Source of the DNA: an uncultured beta proteobacterium
GTDB lineage: Bacteria > Pseudomonadota > Gammaproteobacteria > Burkholderiales > SG8-41
Direction: 5' to 3'
NCBI GenBank assembly: GCA_903933915.1
Contig: CAIZLW010000063.1
Location: 1 to 34,193, forward strand
Length of the DNA stretch: 34,193 nt
The position numbers and the translations under genes were made by a program. The first letter of the stretch is position 1. Each line of letters starts with the position of its first letter. Below are positions 27,488 to 34,193 of the stretch, piece after piece. The notes below the pieces were generated by a model that was not told the origin of the DNA, made no database searches, and saw only the letters and a program-made list of their open reading frames with translations.

Positions 27488-28915
27488 ATGACTGGAATAA
27501 CTCCGCAATCCGCGCCGTCACCCGCCGCACAGGCCGTGACCGCGCTCGTTACGCGCGCGCGCAAGGCGCAGGCGGCGATCGCGAAATACTCGCAAGCGCA
27601 GCTCGACGAACTGGTCACCGCCGCCGGCTGGGCGATCATGGAACCCGCGCGCAACCGCCTGCTCGCCGAAATCGCGGTGCGCGACACCGGCTTGGGCACT
27701 GTCGACGACAAGATCAACAAAAACCACCGCAAGACGCTGGGTCTATTGCGCGACCTCAAGGGCGCGATCTCCACCGGCGTGCTCGCTGAACTGCCGGAAC
27801 TGGGCCTCACCGAAATCGCCCGCCCGGTCGGCGTTGTCGCTGCCGTGGTGCCGTCGACCAACCCCGGCGCCACACCCGCCAACAACATCATCAACGCGCT
27901 GAAGTGCGGCAACGCGGTGATCCTGTCACCGTCGCCCAAGGGTTATTCGACCTCCGCCAAGCTGATCGAATTCATCTACGAAGAATTTGCGCGCATCGGC
28001 GCACCGACTGATCTGGTACTGACACTGCCGCATCCGGTGACCAAGGAACTGAGCCAGGAACTGATGAAGCAATGTGACCTTGTGGTCATCACCGGCTCGC
28101 AGGCCAATGTGCGCGCGGGTTACTCCAGCGGCACGCCGGCGCTGGGCGTCGGCGCCGGCAATGTCGCGGTGATCGTCGACGACTCCGCCGATCTCGACGA
28201 AGCTGCGCAGAAAATCATGCGCTCGAAGATTTTCGACAACGCCACCAGCTGCTCTTCCGAAAACAGCCTGATCATCCACGCTGCGGTATACGACAGGATG
28301 ATCGCCGCGCTGACCCGCGTCGGCGGCGCACTGCTCACCGTCTCCGAAAAAGCCACGCTGCAACAGAGCATGTTTCCCGGCGGCAAGCTCTCTTCGGCGG
28401 TCACTGCGCAAAGTGTCGAAAAAATCTGCGGCATCGCCGGACTGTCTCGCGCCGAACTGATCAAAGCCAAATGCCTGATGGTCGAAGAAACCGGAACCGG
28501 CCCCTCCACGCCCTTCTCCGGAGAAAAACTGTCACCGGTGATGACGCTGTACAAGGCGCGCGATTTCGACCACGCCTTCAGCACGCTGCGCGCCCTCTAC
28601 AACTATCAGGGCGACGGCCACTCCTGCGGCATACACACAAAAAATAATGAGCATATTCAAAGACTTGGAATGGACATGACGGTGTGCCGGGTGATCGTCA
28701 ACCAGGCCCACGCCATCGCCAACGGCGGCAACTTCGACAACGGCCTGCCGTTCTCGCTGACCATGGGCTGCGGCACCTGGGGCGGCAACAGCTTTTCCGA
28801 AAATTTAAATTACCAACACTTCATGAACACCACGCGCATCGTGCGCACCATCCCGCCGCGCGAACCGTCGGTGGATGACATCTTCGGCGACTACCGCAAA
28901 AAATACGGGGCTTAA
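27488..28915 (+). CDS. Acylating (CoA-dependent) aldehyde dehydrogenase, EutE/SauS-like
   Basis: The 475-residue NAD(P)-dependent aldehyde dehydrogenase is of the acylating type. The nucleotide-binding region includes PVGVVAAVVPSTNPGATP (113-130), and the nucleophile is C255 in NATSCSSEN. It lacks the usual Glu base region of non-acylating enzymes, as in EutE, AdhE-N and SauS. The gene is followed by an AMP-forming CoA ligase. A dehydrogenase plus ligase pair of this kind reduces or oxidises a carboxylate via its CoA ester; the closest described pair I know is SauS/SauT of Cupriavidus (sulfoacetate to sulfoacetaldehyde). The substrate here is not proven and xsc is absent from the window. Confidence 0.85.
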   Translation: MTGITPQSAPSPAAQAVTALVTRARKAQAAIAKYSQAQLDELVTAAGWAIMEPARNRLLAEIAVRDTGLGTVDDKINKNHRKTLGLLRDLKGAISTGVLAELPELGLTEIARPVGVVAAVVPSTNPGATPANNIINALKCGNAVILSPSPKGYSTSAKLIEFIYEEFARIGAPTDLVLTLPHPVTKELSQELMKQCDLVVITGSQANVRAGYSSGTPALGVGAGNVAVIVDDSADLDEAAQKIMRSKIFDNATSCSSENSLIIHAAVYDRMIAALTRVGGALLTVSEKATLQQSMFPGGKLSSAVTAQSVEKICGIAGLSRAELIKAKCLMVEETGTGPSTPFSGEKLSPVMTLYKARDFDHAFSTLRALYNYQGDGHSCGIHTKNNEHIQRLGMDMTVCRVIVNQAHAIANGGNFDNGLPFSLTMGCGTWGGNSFSENLNYQHFMNTTRIVRTIPPREPSVDDIFGDYRKKYGA

Positions 28916-28930
28916 AGGCAAAACCTTTTT

Positions 28931-29143
28931 AGCCACAGAGGCCACAGAGAAAATCAAGGACGGTTTAACAGGATGGACAGGATATTCAGGTTAAAACCAC
29001 CGAATCGATGCTTTTTATTTTCTGCAGGCACCTAGACGATTGAGCGCAAGTCATTGCCCCCTGTTTTGAATCCTGTACATCCTGCCCATCCTGTAAATTG
29101 CTTTTGTCTTTCTTTCTCCCTGTCCTCTGTGCCCTCTGTGGCT
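28931..29143. repeat. Nested double inverted repeat (ACAGAG arms around ACAGGAT arms)
   Basis: Outer arms AGCCACAGAGGCCACAGAG (28931-28949) and CTCTGTGCCCTCTGTGGCT (29125-29143) match in inverse at 18 of 19 positions. Inside lie ACAGGATGGACAGGAT-type units (28967-28990) and their inverse (29071-29094). The outer family is the one in the nuoI-nuoJ gap and the inner family is the one in the nuoC-nuoD gap. A central 80 bases carry no recognisable gene. The element fills the gap between dehydrogenase and ligase genes. Confidence 0.88.
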
Positions 29144-29170
29144 GGCTCTTGATCTTCAGGTATTAAAACC

Positions 29171-30679
29171 ATGCGCACCATCCGCCACATCGTTGACCAC
29201 CAGGCACGCGAGCGTCCCGACGCCCGCTGGCTGATCGCACCCGAAACCGGCGCGACGATGACCTTCGCGCAACTGCAGCGCAACTCGCAGGACCTCACGC
29301 GCTTCCTGATCGGCGCCGGCCTCAAAAAAGGCGACAAGGTCGCGCTGATGCTGCACAACAGCTATCAGACCGCACGACTGCTGATCGGCGTGATGTACGG
29401 CGGCTTCATGGTTGCACCGCTGAACCTGCTGGCGCAGCCGTCGCAGCTGACCTATGTATTGCAACACTCCGACACGCGCATCATTTTCACCAGCGAAGAA
29501 TTTGCCGGTCGTCTGGAAGCGGCTCTGGAAGGCCTCGATCACGGCATCACCATCATCGCCATCGACCCCGACGCCACCTCGCTGTTTGAACACGCCCACC
29601 TGCCCGACACACCGCTGCCCGACGTCAAGGAAACCGACGACGCGCTGCTGATGTACACCTCGGGTACCACCGGCAAACCCAAAGGCTGCGTGTTATCCAA
29701 CCGCAGCGTCTGCGCCGGCGGTGAATTCACCAGCAGCGCGCATGAACTCAGTGCCAAAGACCGCGTGTTGTGCGCGATGCCGCTGTACCACATCAACGGC
29801 CAGATCGTGACCACGGTCGCGCCGCTGGTACACGGCGGCAGCGTGGTGATGCCGCAGCGCTTCAGCGTCAGCAACTACTGGGAACTGGTGGCGAAGCATG
29901 AATGCACCTGGATCAACGTCGTGCCGACCATCATCGCCTATCTGATGAATGCACCGACGCCCAAGGACAAGGGACTCGACGTCTCACGGGTGAAGTTTTG
30001 CCGCTCGGCTTCGGCGCCGCTGCCGCCCGAACTGCACCGCGCGTTCGAGGATAAGTTCGGTATCGGTATCATCGAAACTTTCGGCATGACCGAGACCAAC
30101 GCGCCCTGCTTCACCAATCCCTACGACCAGAAACAACGCAAGATCGGCAGTCCCGGCACCGCCTACGGCAACGAAGCCAAGGTCATTGACCCGAACACCG
30201 GCAAGGAACAATCACGCGGCACCCCCGGCGAACTGATGCTCCGCGGCGACAACGTGATGACCGGTTATTACAAGGATCCGGAAAACACCGCGAAAACGCT
30301 TGAGCCCGACGGCTGGCTGCACAGTGGCGACCTCGGTTACATGGATGATGACGGTTTTGTCTTTGTCACCGGCCGCATCAAGGAACTGATCATTAAGGGC
30401 GGCGAAAACATCGCACCGCGCGAAATCGACGAAGCACTGCTGAAACACCCGGCCGTGCTCGAAGCCGCGGCAGTCGGCATCCCCGACGCCAACTACGGCC
30501 AGGAAATCATGGCCTGCGTGATTCTGAAGCCGGGGATGGAGTGTTCGATTGAAACGCTGACGGCGTTTTCAAAACAGGAACTCGGACCTTACAAGACGCC
30601 GAAGGTGATCAAGTTTGTCAGCGAGCTGCCCAAGGGGCCTTCGGGGAAGGTACAACGGCTGAAGCTTTTGGAGTCTTAG
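29171..30679 (+). CDS. AMP-forming acyl-CoA synthetase (CaiC/SauT-like)
   Basis: The 502-residue ANL-superfamily ligase has P-loop YTSGTTGKPKG at 162-172, the FGMTET motif, the HSGDLGYMDDDGFVFVTGR hinge region, and the C-terminal catalytic lysine in GPSGKVQR near residue 494. It activates a carboxylate to acyl-AMP and then acyl-CoA. The substrate is unknown. It is co-directional with the acylating dehydrogenase upstream, 255 bases away across a repeat element, so the two probably act on the same acid (inference). Confidence 0.87.
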   Translation: MRTIRHIVDHQARERPDARWLIAPETGATMTFAQLQRNSQDLTRFLIGAGLKKGDKVALMLHNSYQTARLLIGVMYGGFMVAPLNLLAQPSQLTYVLQHSDTRIIFTSEEFAGRLEAALEGLDHGITIIAIDPDATSLFEHAHLPDTPLPDVKETDDALLMYTSGTTGKPKGCVLSNRSVCAGGEFTSSAHELSAKDRVLCAMPLYHINGQIVTTVAPLVHGGSVVMPQRFSVSNYWELVAKHECTWINVVPTIIAYLMNAPTPKDKGLDVSRVKFCRSASAPLPPELHRAFEDKFGIGIIETFGMTETNAPCFTNPYDQKQRKIGSPGTAYGNEAKVIDPNTGKEQSRGTPGELMLRGDNVMTGYYKDPENTAKTLEPDGWLHSGDLGYMDDDGFVFVTGRIKELIIKGGENIAPREIDEALLKHPAVLEAAAVGIPDANYGQEIMACVILKPGMECSIETLTAFSKQELGPYKTPKVIKFVSELPKGPSGKVQRLKLLES

Positions 30680-30682
30680 CGT

Positions 30683-31979
<1,297 letters not shown>

Positions 31980-31999
31980 GGTGATGCTCCTCTGGGATT

Positions 32000-32005
32000 A
32001 TTATA
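32000..32005 (-). promoter_or_regulatory. Candidate -10 of the second tctC gene
   Basis: On the minus strand a TATAAT sits in an AT-rich stretch (31995-32030) about 20 bases before the ribosome binding site of tctC. The -35 is unclear. The AT-rich island stands out in the GC-rich surroundings. Confidence 0.4.
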
Positions 32006-32116
32006 AATACTTGATTATTAATGATATTTAATGCGTGGCGCGGCGGACGCTGCCCGTGCGGTCGTGCTTGAGGATAACGCAGCTCACTGCATGCGAAAAC
32101 CCGCAAGACCAAACCC

Positions 32117-32222
32117 GTAGCCCGGATGAAGGCCGCAAGGCCGTAATCCGGGGATGGGATCATGATGAAACTGTGGCACATGGACAATATCCCCGGATTT
32201 CGCTGCGCTGCATCCGGGCTAC
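32117..32222. repeat. Extragenic inverted repeat, GTAGCCCGGATG family
   Basis: The left arm begins GTAGCCCGGATGAAGGCCGC and ends AATCCGGGG (32117-32153). The right arm is the inverse, CCCCGGATT...GCATCCGGGCTAC (32191-32222). The arms match at their outer 12 and inner 8 positions and differ in the middle, and each also forms its own small hairpin. This resembles a well-known dispersed proteobacterial repeat (from memory). It lies in the 274-base gap between tctC and the thioredoxin-like gene; the rest of the gap has nothing else I can name. Confidence 0.85.
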
Positions 32223-32253
32223 AAGACTGCGCCAGCTATCGGCAAACCGCGGA

Positions 32254-32496
32254 TTACGCGGCTTCGCTGATCCAGTCAGCGATGGTCGCCGGCGCGGGGA
32301 TGCGCCCCGAAGACAGCAGTTTGCCGTTGATCATCAGCCCCGGCGTTTTGATGACACCGGCGGCAATGATCTCCTGCATATCGGTGACCTTGATAATTTC
32401 CGCCTCGACCTGCGCCAGACCTGCGGCAGTGCGCGACACCTCTTCCAGCTTCTTGCAATTGGAACAACCGGGACCGAGAACCTTGATGATGATCAT
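32254..32496 (-). CDS. Small thioredoxin-like protein (redox-active disulfide protein 2 family)
   Basis: The protein is 80 residues from the ATG at 32496; a longer frame to 32616 lies inside the permease gene. The beta-alpha-beta thioredoxin core has a CSNC redox pair at C11 and C14 (VLGPGCSNCKK) and a cis-proline in KTPGLMINGK. It fits the TIGR00412-type mini-thioredoxins, which are often encoded beside YraQ/ArsP permeases. It begins 2 bases after the permease stop, so the two are translationally coupled and probably cooperate, perhaps in thiol or metalloid chemistry (inference). Confidence 0.9.
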   Translation of the reverse strand: MIIIKVLGPGCSNCKKLEEVSRTAAGLAQVEAEIIKVTDMQEIIAAGVIKTPGLMINGKLLSSGRIPAPATIADWISEAA

Positions 32497-32498
32497 GA

Positions 32499-33965
32499 TC
32501 AGACTCCTTTTACTGAAGGTGTACTTCGACCAGCGACATAAAGCAGCATCGCCAGCACCACAACAAATCCCGCCAGCCCGAGCGCCAGCGTCCACAACGA
32601 AGTGCCGTCTACCCATGCGCCATAAGTCATGCCGGCACTGGCGCTGAACAACGCAACAAGGCCGACATAGGTCCAGGCTTTTTTGCGGCCGATGATTGCA
32701 GAGATGATCAGGATGCTCTGCAGCGACAGCTCCGGATCGGACATCAGGTAGGCCAGCAGCGGCCCGCGGTGCATGCCGAGATCAAGGAACATGCGCGCGA
32801 TCGGCACTTCAACCAGTGTCGGGAAATACATGAACACGCCGAAGGTCACGCCGGCAAGATTGCCGAGCACGGTATTGGCACCGGCAAGCATCTCGATCCA
32901 TTCCGGGCGGATCAACACGCGGATCATGCCGACGACGAAGACGCCGATCACCAACAACGGAAAAATCTGTTTTGCGAATCGCCACGACTCCCACAACCAG
33001 TCACCGACGGCTTCCGGCGACAGGCGGGTGCGGACAATCCAGTAGAGCGCTGCCAGCGCAGCGGTGACGCCGAAAAATTTCCCGGTCAGGCCGATGCGCA
33101 AACCCGCCGGCGTCGCCTGTACCGCCAGAGCCGCCAGCATCAGCGTCATTGCGATCAGCGCAAGGCTCACCCCTGTCCAGCGGTTGGCGCCATCCTGAAT
33201 ATTCTCCAGACCACGCCACGCCGCCCAGCCGATGGCCGCCAGCAGTGCAATCAGCGCCACACCCTGTATCGATACGCCCTCCTCGCCTTTGGCGGCGTCG
33301 AAGGGCACGAGCTGGTTGAGCGTGTCCTGCCATGACGATGCGGCCAGCAATGGCAGATCGATTTGCACATAGCTGCCGGTCAGCAGTTCCAGCTTCAATG
33401 TGCCAGTCAGCAACAGCACCACCCAGACGAACAACAGCGCGACCGCACCACGCGCCATGCCAACACCGGCGTGATGCGCAAACAGACTGTCGGCTTCCTG
33501 TTCATGCGCGGCGTCATCGGCGCGGAACACCAACGCCATGATCAGCCCGATGCCGATGCCGAACACCAGCGACAGAATCAGCCGCGCCGCAGCCAGATCA
33601 ACGCCGATGATGCTGCCGGTGTACACCAGCGCAAGAATATTCGCCGCTGGCGCAAAAAACAGGAAGGTGATCGCCGGGCCCAGGCCGGCGCCTTTTTTAT
33701 AAATGCCCGCGAACAGCGGCACGATGGTGCAGGAACACACCGCCAGCAACGATCCGGCTGCAGCGGCCGCCGGATACGACACGGTCTTGCTGGAGTTACG
33801 CCCGAGAAAGCGGGTAACGATATCCGTCGGAATCAGCGCCGCCATCGCGCCGGCAATAAAAAACGCCGGCAGCAGGCACAGCAGCACATGCGCCGCGAGG
33901 TAGGCGGCGAGATTGCCCAGGCCACCATGAATCACCGGCCAGACCGCAGAGAGCAGCGCTTCCAT
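32499..33965 (-). CDS. YraQ/ArsP-type permease (DUF318)
   Basis: The 488-residue membrane protein has about 10-12 helices in two halves. The N-terminal half has the family signature VCSCTIVPLFAGIYKKGAG followed by PAITFLFFAPAANI; the C-terminal half has FMYFPTLVEVPIA and LAYLMSDPELSLQS, a diverged repeat of the same fold. Family members (PF03773) include the ArsP organoarsenical exporter, and most others have unknown substrates. The Cys pair in CSC could bind a soft metal. It is coupled to the mini-thioredoxin downstream. Confidence 0.9.
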   Translation of the reverse strand: MEALLSAVWPVIHGGLGNLAAYLAAHVLLCLLPAFFIAGAMAALIPTDIVTRFLGRNSSKTVSYPAAAAAGSLLAVCSCTIVPLFAGIYKKGAGLGPAITFLFFAPAANILALVYTGSIIGVDLAAARLILSLVFGIGIGLIMALVFRADDAAHEQEADSLFAHHAGVGMARGAVALLFVWVVLLLTGTLKLELLTGSYVQIDLPLLAASSWQDTLNQLVPFDAAKGEEGVSIQGVALIALLAAIGWAAWRGLENIQDGANRWTGVSLALIAMTLMLAALAVQATPAGLRIGLTGKFFGVTAALAALYWIVRTRLSPEAVGDWLWESWRFAKQIFPLLVIGVFVVGMIRVLIRPEWIEMLAGANTVLGNLAGVTFGVFMYFPTLVEVPIARMFLDLGMHRGPLLAYLMSDPELSLQSILIISAIIGRKKAWTYVGLVALFSASAGMTYGAWVDGTSLWTLALGLAGFVVVLAMLLYVAGRSTPSVKGV

Positions 33966-34193
33966 TCGTCAGTTTTTTCCGGTGGCGCTACAACAGTGAA
34001 AACCGGCTTCCGCATCCGATGGATGACCAGACGACACGGATTCGGTAAGCGATGTGTTGATTGTGTCTGCGCATCTGGTGGCCTTCGTTGATATGGGTCA
34101 GCAATGCCTTGATCCGCATATTGCTGCGCCAGACCCTGTTCCCCGGCCGACACACCGGGCATATGCAGCACTTCAGGCTCTACATGTGAAATC
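33966..34193. other. Right-end stretch without a supported gene
   Basis: These 228 bases would hold the promoter of the permease operon. Two minus-strand frames are open over part of it (one of about 79 codons overlapping the permease start, one ending at 33988 that contains CCICPVC), but neither shows a recognisable family or a good start. A truncated gene entering from the right cannot be excluded. Confidence 0.4.

Noticed and set aside
25972-27789. Plus-strand open frame of 605 codons across hss and into the dehydrogenase gene
   Set aside because: Antisense to homospermidine synthase, which matches its family end to end; the frame has no domain and a His/Arg/Gln-rich shadow composition.
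33932-34171. Minus-strand 79-codon frame at the right end
   Set aside because: It overlaps the permease start by 34 bases, has no family signature and ends inside coding sequence.

Overview
The window reads as a GC-rich betaproteobacterial chromosome segment, probably Burkholderiales or a close relative. Three things suggest this: the 14-gene nuo operon has separate nuoC and nuoD and ends in a DUF2818 gene and a NUDIX gene; the order is tpiA-secG-tRNA-Leu(GAG)-nuoA; and there are two stand-alone TctC/Bug-type solute receptors. No phage, plasmid, IS or CRISPR element was found.

Left part (1-7000). A cytochrome c'-type protein and a cytochrome b561-type membrane protein converge on a shared bidirectional terminator. 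Next comes what I regard as the most interesting locus. A 707-residue acyltransferase/acyl-ACP synthetase fusion (Aas-like) is divergent from a DSF-synthase-like crotonase (RpfF family, catalytic Glu pair conserved). Downstream of rpfF on the same strand lies a 644-residue MerR-HTH/PAS/GGDEF/EAL protein. The domain order resembles the DSF receptor RpfR, but the N terminus is a predicted DNA-binding domain and the GGDEF active site is degenerate (GEDQF). This suggests a fatty-acid-signal module in which the c-di-GMP-type receptor may act directly as a transcription factor.

Centre (7044-24688, all minus strand). In transcription order: a SAM methyltransferase, tpiA, secG, tRNA-Leu(GAG), then nuoA-B-C-D-E-F-G-H-I-J-K-L-M-N, DUF2818 and an ADP-ribose-pyrophosphatase-type NUDIX hydrolase. 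All 14 complex I subunits look intact and carry their Fe-S, NADH and proton-channel motifs. The operon is interrupted at nuoC/nuoD and nuoI/nuoJ by short dispersed repeat elements.

Right part (24866-34193). This is a metabolic accessory region: a TctC receptor, homospermidine synthase, an acylating aldehyde dehydrogenase followed by an AMP-forming acyl-CoA ligase (a pairing resembling the sulfoacetate SauS/SauT pair), a GIY-YIG gene broken by one in-frame TGA, a second TctC receptor, and a small CxxC thioredoxin-like protein with a YraQ/ArsP-type permease. Intergenic spaces here carry three further repeat or hairpin elements. The two repeat families found inside nuo recur nested within each other between the dehydrogenase and the ligase.
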